A DNA stretch of 64,000 nucleotides, from contig CM034144.1 in assembly GCA_019914995.1 (NCBI GenBank), positions 5,797,489 to 5,861,488 of the forward strand, read 5' to 3'. The notes beneath the pieces are model-generated. The model was given only the letters and a program-made list of their open reading frames with translations. It had not been told where the DNA came from and did not search any database. This DNA comes from Acanthochlamys bracteata (lineage: Eukaryota; Streptophyta; Magnoliopsida; Pandanales; Velloziaceae). Shown piece by piece: positions 36,670 through 48,830 of this stretch. The first letter of the stretch is position 1, and every line of letters begins with the position of its first letter. Position numbers and translations under genes: made by a program.

Positions 36670-39068
36670 GTGTTGGGAAGTGGCATGGGATGGTTTTCTC
36701 CTTAGCTATCACCACCAATAGAACTTGCTACTCCAACACTTGTAGGATCTCCACTAATGAATGCACCACTACCGTCACCACCAATGATCACCTGTAAGAT
36801 ATGATGCAAGTTAACGAAGTTTTACACGATAATGTAAAAGAGATCCTTACTGCATAACCAAATTAATACAAAGTGTGGAATTATAAATTATCATTCAAAT
36901 TAGATTCTATAGAAAGCAAATTAATGAAAATGAGGCTCATGATATTTATGTCCTCACAAGTTTTGAGAAGTTGTGAACATAACTAATCTTTGGACAAAGT
37001 AATCTTGCCATCATGGTTCTGGCTATCTTTTCTAATGGCTAGAACCACAAGAAAAACTAAAACAAGCTTAGCAATTAACACTACTCATACAATATGGGAA
37101 CTCATGCTACATATAACATACATTTGCATATATCATACTATATAAGAAAACCATTAATATAAGTTCAGCTCAAAAATTTCAAGCCCATACCAGGCAATAA
37201 AGTTGCTTGAATGTATCTAAATGAACAACTGGAGAGGTTCTAGTTAGTATCCATTTCAACACAAAATAAAACTTTCATATTAGTTAGTAGCATTAAGGTT
37301 TTCATCAAAAGCTGGAATGCAACAATCTATCACATGCATAGCATTCAAACACTACACAAAATGCAAAACCATCATAGACTTGCATCTGAAAGCTATATCA
37401 CCCTAACTAACATCCATTTCAACACAGAAATAAAAGAGAAAACTTTCAAATCAGTGAATAGCTATTTTGTTTGCGGTGCAAACAAACAAACTAGGTAAGA
37501 CTTAATCCATATATATTAATTCAAGCTATAATGATTCATTTTAGTAAAGTAGGAGATTTGCAAATCATTCGTCCAATATTATATACATGTACAATAAAAA
37601 ATAACCATGATTTTCTCATCAAAGTAGAAATTACTCAAATCAAATTGTAGCTCAACTAAGAGATCATGAATAAAAGGAACGATAACATACTGTAAAATCA
37701 CTAGTTATGCATCAATCATTAACACTAGTTAATGAAAAAACACACAAAATTTTACTTCCAAAAAATCACTGTCCTACTGAGTTGAACCTGTGAACTTACA
37801 ATGATGCGATCTTAGATCATCAAATCCTTCTATTCAAACAATCAAATCTGAATGTGCACTTTCTGCAAGAAAAAAAAAAGAAATGAAAACAGAAGAAGCT
37901 TCAATCTTTAAACCAAACAATGAAATCAAAATCAATGATATCATCAATACTTACACTTAATTTGAATGAGATTCTGCAGGAGAATTTAAAAAGAATGAAC
38001 AAGATAAAATTAATAACGATTAACAAAATCAAACATTAGAATTTTGTAATTTGAGAGAAACAGAGAGCTTGGAACACAAAAAAAAAAAACTAAGCTCCAA
38101 AAAAAAACTTGGAATACATCCTAAGCTCTAAATCTCTAAGCTAAAAATTGCTAATATCCAGATGCCAAAACCAACTTCTGTGACTGGGTACTTTTAAAGA
38201 TCTCAAGAACAACAACTTCTACACAACATTCTTGATATTTTGTTCTCAAGAAACCAAACAAAAAAAGCTAACAAATCAATTAGAAATAAAAAAGCAAGGA
38301 GAGTGACAAGTTACATACCTGTAACTTCTTATTCAATGAAAATTTGTTTGAATACAAACAAACTGCTGCTGCTTTGAATACTAACAAACTACAAGCAACC
38401 TTAGACTTGTTTGCAGTAATTTTGCAAGTTCAAATAAATCCAACATATATTCTAAAAACAAAAATTACAACACATAAATTCTAACAGGTATACAAAACAA
38501 TTTTTTTTTGGAAAGCTACAAAACTTCTAAATCAATTTGCTACATGTCAATGCAGCATATACAAAAAATGTATTAGATGATCATTCCAATAGATTATGAT
38601 TTACTCAATGCACTGATGATCAATTTCGTTGCTAATCAGTGCATTGAGTAAATCATAACCATATGAAAATTGATCGAAAATAACAATGAATAACTACCTG
38701 TAGAAGATGAACTATCTCAGTAATTTTACACGATATCTCATCAGACCAATTCATTAAATAATAGATAAGGAATCATAAATCGATCAAAGAAGAGATAATT
38801 TCATTTCCAACCTTTGAAATCGAGAGCGGCAGTGGTGAAGCTTATTAGGGTTTACAGAACTAACCAAAGTAGTATTGGTACTAGCTAGAAGAATAATCAA
38901 GCTCGAATAGCGGTAGGAAGAAGTAAACAGGAGCTCACGAGCACGATTAGTGTTTCTATCCACTCGTCGATAGCGGTTCCTGGCAGAATTTAGGGCGGAA
39001 AAGGTGAGAAATAGGACGAATGGAAGGAGAGGAAGGAGTTTCGGCGCCGATCGGAGAGAAACCGGCAA
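36670..39068 (-). other. Possible non-coding or captured transcript inside the left part of the block
   Basis: On the minus strand a 94-codon frame (39068-38784, beginning MPVSLRSAPKLLPLLPF) follows a CT-rich leader. A far exon-like piece at about 36791-36705 after an acceptor reads VIIGGDGSGAFISGDPTSVG and ends soon with a stop. The bases between are AT-rich and non-coding. No known domain is recognised, and the pieces could be remnants of a captured gene or a transposon-derived non-coding transcript. Confidence 0.3.
38594..38658. repeat. Perfect 24-bp hairpin with 17-base loop
   Basis: Arms 38594-38617 and 38635-38658 are exact reverse complements, beginning TTATGATTTACTCAATGCAC on the left. 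The loop is GATCAATTTCGTTGCTA. It lies inside the transposon block and could be a foldback of a MITE-like piece or a small-RNA source. Confidence 0.95.
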
Positions 39069-40109
39069 AAATTGCAGATCGCGCGCGGTCTAGATCACTG
39101 TCAATCGCGAGAGAAGGAGCAAAAAATAAGGAAAGAAGAAAATGAGAGCAGATCTGCCTGGTAGAGAATTTTATATATCGCTGTAATTTCGCTAACTTAT
39201 CGAGAGCAAATTAGATATTTCAACGTATGTAGCGAGAAAAGCCCAGCGCGACTTTTCTGTGAAAGCAACGAAATGGTGCTTTTATTTTTTCACTATTGAA
39301 AGCTGCTTAAAGCGACTAAAAGCATTTCATGCTAAACAATATTTTTACTGTGCTATTCTTTATTGAAGCTTAAAGCACCAATAAGCCAAAATAGGTCCTA
39401 AATTGGTATGTTTGGTAACGCCAGTTTATTACTAAAATAAATAACTTTTTTTTTGCCAAAAAAAATAATATTGGATTGATGCTTTTCTAATAAGCAATAC
39501 GAGACTTTTTTTTACTTATGAATTAAAATGATAATTTTGTTCCTAGAAAGTTTGATAAATTATAAATAATAAATACACTCACCCACTCGCAGCTGACTCA
39601 TTTCACTCCTCTCCTTCACACACTCGCTCGCTCCACTTCTGCATTCACTCTCCTCCTCCCTCCGCAACCACCACACACCCACTCTCTACCATTCATGCCT
39701 CTCTCTCGCACACCTACCACTGTCTTCTCGCCATTCACTTCTCCTATTTACTACACTCTCTACTCGCTCACCCATCGTTATTCCCTCTATTCATTTCTTC
39801 CGTTCAACTCTCTCGTCCACGAAATCCTTTAAAACCGACCATCTTCCAGCTACCTCCCATTCAACTCTCTCGTCCGCGAAATCTTCCAACTACTATCTGC
39901 TCACTCAGATTCTAACTTGTTCGCGGTGCATCAAAGGTTTCCAGCGCTCGTCGGTGCTAAGGAGATATAAGTACGTGATTTTTTCATTTGATTCGAGTTC
40001 ATTTTTCGTTCAATAAAATTTCTAATTTTTTTCATTCTTGATCTACTTTGCCGTGATATTCTAATAACATCTCGCATTTGTTTGATAAATTTTGTAAACT
40101 TTTTTTTTG

Positions 40110-40310
40110 GTTGAGTTTGAATTAGCTACTGGCTACTGCAGCTAATTAGTAGTATTGCTGCAGCTCTTACAATACATTTTTTTCCGATAATGCTGCTAGT
40201 GCTACTGTAGCTGTTATCGATGTTTAGTAGTAGCTCTAGAACTTGTTCTGTTGCTGAAATAGTGAACAAGCTACTGCAGCTACTGCTACTCTACTACTAC
40301 TGCAGCTGTT
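40110..40310. repeat. Degenerate CTACTGCAG-type simple repeat
   Basis: Repeated words CTACTGCAGCT and GTAGTAGC occur several times in about 200 bases within an intron-like stretch of the transposon block. It reads as an imperfect trinucleotide-rich array. Confidence 0.6.
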
Positions 40311-42113
40311 GTCATATATTTTTAAAAATAATAATTATATATGTATGTGCTTGTGTATATAGGAGTACATGAGGTGTGAAAGTAAATTTCAGCATAATAG
40401 TTACAAGTGTAAAAAAATTAGTTGGTGATTTACTGCAACAAGCTTTTATAAATTTCAGCATCAATTTTTTGTTTTCTTTTAAACTCAGCATTGATGCTCC
40501 TCTTTTTATTGCTATGCATGCTCACTGTTTTGGATTGCATTGGTATGCTTTGGGTTGCATTTTTTAGCTATTGATAATGCTATCTTTGGATTGCATTTTC
40601 AGCATCAGTTTAAGTGGTTTTCTTTTTCTTTTAATACAAATTATGCTAGCTCTAGTTATTGGTGATATTGAAAGTGGGATAATCATCGATGTATTTTGTT
40701 TTTAGAATTGGTACTAGAATCAATGCTTTTTGATGCTGTTTATCAGATCAGGATGGCAGTTTGTGTTTAGGAAGTGAATTTGGGCATGAAAAATTCTACT
40801 GGCAAGTCTTAGGCTAATGGTTCGGGCGTATATTTTTTTAGTTTATTTTTTATGAAGTTATGAAAGCAATGTGAAGATTATTTTGCAGCATCAATATTCG
40901 AAATGGTATAAGTATTGCTCCTAAAAGGCATAAGTACTTAGGTACCATGAGATATATATTGCTTGTATGTTTTCTTGTTTTCAGCCTACAATCAATCAAA
41001 TTTGCAGTTCTTCACATTAGGCCAATGCTTTTACTTTTGGAGAACTTTTTGCTTGTTGATGTTGTTGAAAAATGGTGAAAGAGACATATATATGGGTGGT
41101 AATAATGATAAGCATTTAGGATGTTTTCTTCTTTTTTCCTTTTGGTTATGTTTGCATGGGGCATGAGAGATTGCTGATTTTATAAATTTCTTGCACGGCT
41201 AGGAATGGTTTACTATACGATTAGTCTTGGATCCTTTGGGGCTAGAACAGAGTTTATTTGATTAATCCACACTATTGATTTGAACATTAGAATCCTATTG
41301 TTTCTGCTCAACCTCCAATTGCAAGGTTTTCTGCAAACCCCTGTGGATGATTTATCTCTGTATTTTTGAATCATATGGAACGCTTTTGCTTGGCTGCCTG
41401 ATCTCTCGCAAAGGGATATGAAGTTATCTTCATGTCTTGGCTTTTTTACTGATTTCTCCCAAGAGTTTTGAAAGGAGGTTTTGAGTTATAAAATACATTA
41501 CTCCATACTAGAGTGTGAGCATATGTGGTGAAGCCTTCATGGTAGATATTTTTATATGAAAAGGCATAGGGAACTTTTACAATTTATTTCATCAGTTAGC
41601 TAAAACAGTTAGCCTCATATCATTTTTTCATTCAATTATGTGATTGTCTATATGAATGTTTCTGTATTTCCAGCTTAGCAATTATATGCATGTTTATATA
41701 AAATCCTAAGCTTAGCAATTATATGTTTAAACAATTACATAATATCTTGAAGGTTTTCAGTTCCAAAGTAAACATATTACTGGTATGCAGGTGCTGAGAT
41801 TGAAGATTTTGGGGTTGTGAAGGACTTCTGAAGGTCTATAAGAGATGCACCTAGTTTTCATTACCTTGGAACTTATTAGTGACTTAAATAACAAACTCTG
41901 CTCAACTATGTGTTAGAGTTTCTTGTTACTGTTTACTGCATAGTAGTATCCATTGTAAATGATTACTTGATTATTGCTATGTTGATTGTTATTGTTTATA
42001 GGTATATTATGTTTATATAGATAATTCTAGGCGTAGCAATTATAGTGATGTTAATATCTTTAAACAATCATATAGTAACAGTTTGAGAATTGTTTATATG
42101 TTTATATATTTAG

Positions 42114-43123
42114 ATGGACTCTTCTAACAAAATGCCGCGAGAGAAAAGAAACTCACATTTCAAATGGACAAAATCTCTTCATTTGAAGTTTATTGAGTTT
42201 TGTGAACAAGAAATACATAGGGGTAATAGGCCAAACACACATTTTAATGTACGAGGGTGGCAAGATATCATACAAGTATTTAAGGAGGTCACTGGCCATG
42301 AGGTCGAACGTAAAGTATTGAAAAATCATTGGGATTCTATGAAAATTGATTGGCAAAATTATAAGAAATCAATCCGTGGAGAGTCCGGCTTAGGATGGGA
42401 TTCCACTCGTAAGACAATTATTACAAACGATAAGTGGTGGGAGGAAAAAATTAAGATAATATTTTTTAGCAATATTAATACATCATTGATTTCCAACGCT
42501 CAGCAATGTTAATTATGTATATATTATTTTTTATTCTTTTTAGGCAAATTCTGCGTTGAGAAAGTTTAAAGGAAAGAATTTATCGATGATTCACGATCGT
42601 TACGAAGTTCTGTTCGAAGGTGTTGCTGCCACTGGTGTGCATGCTTTCGCACCATCACAAATCCAAGTGGATTGCAAACAAACTCAAGTTGAGAATTTGG
42701 AAGACAGTGGAGATAGTGATGATGTTCAAACTAACCAAACAAATGAGCCATCTCAAATACCTTTTCATATCATCACCGATAACGATCTTTTCCCGCCGGA
42801 GTCAGTCTCTATGTCCCAACAATAAAGAACAAATAGTAGTAGTATAAAGAGAAAGTTCTCAACTAGTGCAAGGGAAGATGTCTATGATATTGGAACGGTA
42901 GCACGTGAGAAATGCGCAGTTGTAGAAATAGCTACCCCTGAACAATGCATACAAGTACTTACTAACATTCTAGAGATAGAGTACAAAAGTGATTTATGGA
43001 ATTACTCAGCATATGTGATAGATAAAAAAGATAATCGAAAAATTTTGATGAGCTTTGTGATAATGAAGCTCGCCTTAGTTGGTTGAATTTTCATTTCAAT
43101 TATTTTGGACCTAGCAAGCATTA
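42114..43123 (+). CDS. Myb/SANT-like DNA-binding protein of a DNA transposon, probably broken
   Basis: The first frame (42114-42512, 132 codons) starts MDSSNKMPREKRNSHFKWTK and carries the Myb/SANT-like pattern with Trp spacing (FKWTK, VRGWQDI, LKNHWDSMK, DKWWEEKIK), as in transposon proteins and L10-interacting MYB-domain relatives. A second piece (42544-42825) reads ANSALRKFKGKNLSMIHDRY and then an acidic Gln-rich linker. A third continues VAREKCAVVEIATPEQCIQV and, after a further frame change near 43055, ends CDNEARLSWLNFHFNYFGPS. Such proteins accompany PIF/Harbinger-type transposases. The intron joining pieces one and two has no clean GT donor, and a stop follows MSQQ at 42823, so the gene is likely inactive. 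No transposase partner is present. Confidence 0.7.
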
Positions 43124-43814
43124 AACATGTCGTATGCTATAAGATTGTAGTAATATTTTTTGTTGTAATACTTATGTTGTATGATGTTATATGTTATCTA
43201 TTGTAATATTTAGTTGTATGTTACCTATTGTAATATTTATAGGTACGTTATCCACTATAATATTTATGTTATCTAATATAATATTTAGTTAAATATTGTA
43301 CTATTATTATATTATAAAATTATATTTTATATTCTAATATTATATATTAAAATAGTGCTGGATGTTGATGTATTGTGTATTATATTTCAAAAATATTGCT
43401 TGAATATTAAAATTGTGTTAATAAAATTTGTTATATTTTGTGTTGTTGCTATATATGCTTTAATTGTGATCGTTAAATTATTCCGTTTATTATGATTAAA
43501 TATATTAACAGTTTATTTAATTTATATATTTATAGTTAAATGAATTTTTGGAGTAGTAGCGATGATTAAGAAGATCACGATAGTGAAGACGCATTAGCAG
43601 AATTATGGATGTTATGATTGTATTTGTTACTAATTATGATTGTTGAACTATTAACTGTATGACTGTATTATGTTTAATGTATTACTATATTTTTTTTATT
43701 TCTACCAATTAATAGCTTTTTAATCAAAAATTCACCAGCCGCTTTTTTCAACAAAAGCACATAAACAGCAGCTTTCGTCCAAAAGTTCTAATTTAAAGCT
43801 TAGCCAAACATGCA

Positions 43815-43895
43815 CAAGATAAGCTCTCGATAACAACATCACGGTCCCTAAAAAAGCGGTACCCAGAAAAGGCACGAAGAGCATTATCGAGATAG
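43815..43895 (+). repeat. Continuation of the 81-bp repeat exon behind the transposon block
   Basis: After the target duplication the sequence resumes the repeat: ITTSRSLKKRYPEKARR in one frame, with a new unit starting at 43857 and a TAG stop at 43893-43895. Its similarity to 35629-35814 shows that both were one tract before insertion. Confidence 0.75.
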
Positions 43896-45059
43896 CGACA
43901 CAAGGCGCGCAGAAGCATTATCGTTCCACATACCGACTGCTGAAGGTTAAAATATTCAAGCACTATCCGTTGGCCGGTTCAAGAAGGTCCAAGGCAAGCT
44001 CAGCAGCTAGGGTTCAAGAAGGAGAAGACCAAAAAGATTTTTCCAAAGAGAGGGATGAGTTGTTGAAGCAAAACGGTAAAAGAGCTTTAGATCTCTGAAA
44101 AAAGAACAGAGAGGCTTCAGTAGGAGCTTAAGAAGCTTCAGAAGATGAGGGAGTCGAAACCCACGATGTCTTTTTTCACGCGAATAAACTTCAAAGTTTT
44201 GGACAGCTTTGAAAAAATTTGTGAATTATTTTCGTTTACTATTCGCGCGCGCCGCGAAGACTGTTTCAATAGTAGTTCTCCCTCTTCGTGCGATTGCTTT
44301 TTCGTTTTCAGATTTCCTTCTGCGTCCGACTCATTTCTGGATTCTCTAATTCTCTTGCAAGGGATTCAAAGTACATATCGATAGATATTTCCCATTTCAT
44401 TTTGGAAGTTGTCGAATTGACTTCCGCTCAAATTTCTGTTAACTATTAGCTGCTGTCGCTAAGATAAAATAGGTGGTTGATGCACTAATCGACTTTATAG
44501 CGGTGATTCCACAAGGTCGATCGTCATGACATTTAATTAGTATGTCTGGCTAGATACACTATCGTTGAGGTCAAAATTTGGTATAAAAAAAGACCATATT
44601 ATAGTTAGACATTAATTTACAATTCAATTGTACGGATGGCATGTAGATTTCATAAATTGTCATCAATATGTTCTGAATCTGATTCTATTCTCAGGTAAAA
44701 AAAAAATAACTTTTATGTTAAAATATTGCACATCAATCTTGTTCCGACGATTCCACGTTGTTGACCATTAAGACGTTAATCAATACGTATGGGTAAATAG
44801 TGGTAATGCGGTATAAATAATATCGACATCAAAATTGCACTTGAATTGTTTTATTAATTCAATTTGATTATGTCGACATCCAAATGCGTTGATCCTACCT
44901 CAGGTCGCAGATCTGACTTGTATGTAATAAACTTCAATCAAAACGTAGTCGACTTTGTACTCGTATTTTTTTAGTTGTATTCTTAGTTTGGAATATATTT
45001 TGTTTGCTTAAGCATGCTCGTAAATAACAAAATATCTCTATTCTGTTGTAGAATCAACG
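43896..45059 (+). other. Downstream tail of the NLR locus and spacer
   Basis: A degenerate further repeat (AEALSFHIPTAEG) is seen near 43915-43955. An open stretch at about 43947-44098 then reads HYPLAGSRRSKASSAARVQE and ends ALDL before a stop. A 79-codon frame at 44145-44384 has no domain. This is probably 3' sequence of the original NLR transcript unit followed by spacer. Confidence 0.4.
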
Positions 45060-45640
45060 GAGCTGCTGACACTATTATTATTATTATTTTTCTACTGTTC
45101 CTTTTTAACTATTTTTATTTCACTTTTTCCACTTTTTTTTTCACTTTTTTATTTCACTAGTTTTTTGGATTTATTTTTTTCACTTCTATTTTCAAATTTA
45201 CCGTTCCTTTTATATCTTTATTTCACTTCTTCTTTCACTATTTTTTTACTTAATTTTTTCACTATTTTTTCCACCTTTTCATTTTACTATTTTTTGGGAA
45301 TAACTTTTGTTCACTTCTTTTTACTGGTTCTTTTTTATTTTTGTACTTCACTTTTATTTCACTTTTTTTATTTTTTGTCATTATTTTTATTCACTTTTTT
45401 ACTATTTTGTTTTTCTTATTTCACTTCTTTATTTCAATTTTTTAAACTTTTTTTCACTATTTTTTTCCGCTTTATATTTCATTATTTTTAGAAATTGTTT
45501 CTTTTAGCTTCTTTTTTTACTGTTTTTTTTATTTTTTTGTTTCACTTTTCTTTTTCACCATTATTTTAACTTTTTTCCATGTTTTCTTCCACTTTTTCTA
45601 TTTCACTATTTTTTTCGACATTATTATTTTTGGGTCAGTA
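45060..45640. repeat. Pyrimidine-rich low-complexity tract (TTTCACT words)
   Basis: Nearly 580 bases of T-rich sequence are built from imperfect copies of TTTCACTNTTTTTA. Phe-rich frames across it are artefacts of the composition. Confidence 0.85.
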
Positions 45641-47033
45641 GAGATAAATATTGGAAATGCAATCAAGAAGAATAATAATTAAATATAACAGTTGCATATA
45701 ACAAATTGCTTTCTATACAAAGCAACTTAATAAGATTGAATACAACTTCTATATGCTTCCAAAAATGTCAAAAAAATTTATCATCATACTCTAAATAAAT
45801 AGCTAATCTTCATCGTCATTATTTTATTCTTCACTAGTATCTTTCTATTCACCATCATCTCTATTTTTGTTCCTAGCATCATCTCTTTCAAAAACTGAGA
45901 ATTAATAGTGATGACAAATGTTAAGAAAAAAGTTTGAATTCAAAAAAAGGTATGCTACTAATCAAAGCTAAGCAAATAATTTTACTTACTTTTCTTATTC
46001 TTTCCTTTTGAATTTTGAGGACAATTCTGTTTATCGTTTTGAACACCATACATGTTATAGCCCGCGCATTCTCTGCCTATTTTTTTTTTTTTTTTTTCTG
46101 TAGTGGTTTTTTGTAAACATCTTTTTATTCTACTAGTACCCTTATAAATTGTTCCTTTTTTTTTGTTCTATTGGTTTGTGAGATACGAGGATTCAATAGT
46201 AAGACCTGAGATGCATCAACTTGGATTGTTTCTTTTAGTACTGGAATGCTAACATAATCATTAGTCTTCCTCACTTCTCTGAGCCACGGTGCTATTTCTT
46301 CTAATGCTTTCAATAAAATTTGATAGCTGTCATCGATTTCAGTAGCTTCATAATCCAATTAGTTGCAAACCATCTGTAGATATATAGTTCCCAGTACTCA
46401 TCATTCTCATGCCAACTTAAAGATCCATTATCATATTTAGCTCTATATTTGTTTACTCTCTTTTTCTATCGCTGAATAATAAAGTGATCTGGCATCTCTA
46501 TATTTTGACTCAGAAAAATCTTCACAAGGTGTCCATAAAAAATTTTCATAAACTAAAAAAAGTTTGCATTTATAGATACTTTTCTTTATTGTTGGATTGA
46601 ACTTCACATTACACTCGCGCCAATCACTTTTCACTCGAAACTTATAAATATAAGTCATTTAACCGTCACTATAATTTTCATCGTTATGCAGTACATACTT
46701 AGCTTGAGCTTTTTCAAATTCTTATTTGAATTTATCGTACACATTTATCGTGTACATTTTTTATGCACTTTGGAAGACAAATGTATTTCCATCCACAATG
46801 CGACACGAGTGTTCACTTGTATAATCTTCTTTCTTTTCTTTATCAATGATTGTACTCAAACACTTTTCATTCTAAACTACAAACTTTTGAAGTGTTGTTC
46901 TCATTTGAAATTTTTTTTATAAATACCATTCATACTTTTCGGATCATCCTGTAGTTTTCATGCCCGCATATACAAGTGATAAACGATTGCGCATTTTTGT
47001 CTAATTTTATATATATTTTTGAGTCACTTACAG

Positions 47034-48830
47034 TCTGTTTGGATTTAGAGTCAGAGAGAGCAATGGAGATAAGTAAATGAATTACTCTCCATATTGCTCT
47101 TGTTTGGAAACAGTTTTATATGATTTATGGTATAATTCACCAGAACCTGATTATTTAAATCATTTAGTTATGATGTTGTTGTATTATCCTGAAATTATTA
47201 TGTATCTGTTCCAGAGGTGGAAGGAGTAATTCTATGTTAATGTTGACACAGATTGTGGATTGACCATTTCTGGTTTCTATTATGTATGTTTTTCTATGTT
47301 AATGTTGACACAGATTGTGGATTGACCATTTCTGGTTTCTATTATGTATGTTTTCATATGCGGATGGCTCTATGAATGGCTTCTATTACGATCCAAACAG
47401 TAGATAACCTAGCTTGATAGTTCTACTTAAATTTTTTTGTATGATGCATATTTTATGTTCATCCTATTACAAAGCATTTTTGGTTATGCAACCTGCAGCC
47501 CTTTTCAGAAACTAGAACTAAATGCAACAAATGAAGGACGGTCATGCTTCTCTTTTTCCTCATATCAGTTGTAGTGATTCGTCTTTTCCGTACAAGCTAT
47601 CAGAAACTTAAAAGCAAAAAGAATGTGCAAGTATGAGATTTGGAGCAATGTTTTTTTCTAAAATGTCTATATTATGTCAGGCTGCACCTATAACATTGCT
47701 TCTCAGATGTACATTTCATAACATAAATGAAACTCTGCTTACTAGGTGATGCAGCCTGCTTGTAAATTGTAACAATCATTCTTATGTTTATTGCTTCCAG
47801 GCTTTATAAGAGTGATTTATGTAAGGTATTGCACCTATTGTTACATCGCGCCTAGTCTTTTTGATATATGCAGCCTTATCACATCAACCTCAACAAGGGC
47901 TCTTATAGCAGGTGACTTGATATTATCTGAAATATAGATCATTTTATAGCTTGCAGGCATGAAGTATGAAAGCTGCTAGTAGATTGCTAGAGTAAGAAAT
48001 GGCCATGGTTCAAATTTAAGTTCCTAGCTTTAAAATTAGGACAAATATCCAGTAGTTTGAATTCCTAGTGCTTCAGTATGCACCTTCTAAGTACAAGATA
48101 AATATTGGTGAATTTTTTAAATTTTTTAGCGTAAGAAACAATAAAAAAGGACTTGAATTGCATTACCCATTATGCATGGAATCAAGATTTATTTACAATG
48201 ACCAATATGAATGAACTCATTATAATACCATGTGGAACACGTCCATAATTAATTCCATGAAAACTTTAAAATAAACTCTACTCCTCGGACCATCCCTTAG
48301 TTTGACTTACATGCTGGCCTTTGCTTGTAATAATACACAAACTGCCTCATTTTCAAGGTAACAAGAAGTTCTCAAACCACCATTAATGGAGATTTCGAGC
48401 TCGAATAGAGCTAGGGAAATCCCTCAGCCTCGTCTTTTGAGGTAGCCGTTACTGAGATATTTTTTGTCTATATAACGAAGGACGCCTTTGTCAACGAGGC
48501 TTTGATAATGAAGATAACCCATGAACCCACAAGCACTAGTTGTCCAGAAGAGCGAGCAAGGACTTCGGAGCCCTATGAACGTAGGAGACGATGATGGTTG
48601 TACTTAGTACTGATGAATAAAAATAACATTTCAGACTTTTTATAAAAATATTTTTACTTACATCTATTATCAAATAAGAATAATTATTTATTCTTTATTA
48701 TTCTTTTTGATATATTTAAAAAAGACGACATTAAACTATTACTCTGACTCTCGTTTCCACTATAATAATTTTTTTCTATTTAATATCTCTTATTTACTCT
48801 TATTTATTACTCTTATATCTAAATAAATAG
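47034..48830. mobile_element. Probable insertion splitting the FAR1-like relic
   Basis: The FAR1-like sequence stops near 46960 and resumes near 48890. Inside, the left edge reads GTCTGTTTGGATTTAGAGTC and the right edge, reverse-complemented, TATTTATTTAGATATAAGAG, a weak inverted match. No protein domain is seen. Boundaries are uncertain. Confidence 0.4.
47230..47353. repeat. Perfect tandem duplication, 62 bp x 2
   Basis: The unit starting TTCTATGTTAATGTTGACAC occurs at 47230-47291 and again at 47292-47353 with no difference seen, so the duplication is recent. Confidence 0.93.

Larger units (their letters stand above)
35815..43814. mobile_element. 8.0 kb DNA-transposon block, composite, inserted in the repeat exon
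   Basis: The block begins TGGGCATGTTTAGG and ends, reverse-complemented, TGCATGTTTGGC. CAAGAGAA (35807-35814) and CAAGATAA (43815-43822) flank it, an 8-base target duplication with one mismatch, as hAT elements make. It is composite. The left part (35815 to about 39405) is a reverse-orientation relative of the 2412-5424 element, ending CTATTTTGGCT in reverse complement. The right part (about 39411-43814) has its own terminus GTATGTTTGGTAACGCCAG and carries a Myb/SANT-like gene. Whether this is one element, two adjacent ones or one nested in another is open. No transposase catalytic domain is seen, so it is non-autonomous. Confidence 0.7.

Noticed and set aside
44145-44384. 79-codon frame behind the NLR repeat tail
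   Set aside because: No similarity to NLR or repeat units and not in a clear splice relation; treated as untranslated tail.
45165-45507. Two Phe-rich frames of 108 and 66 codons
   Set aside because: They arise from the T-rich TTTCACT repeat tract and have no start context or domain pattern.
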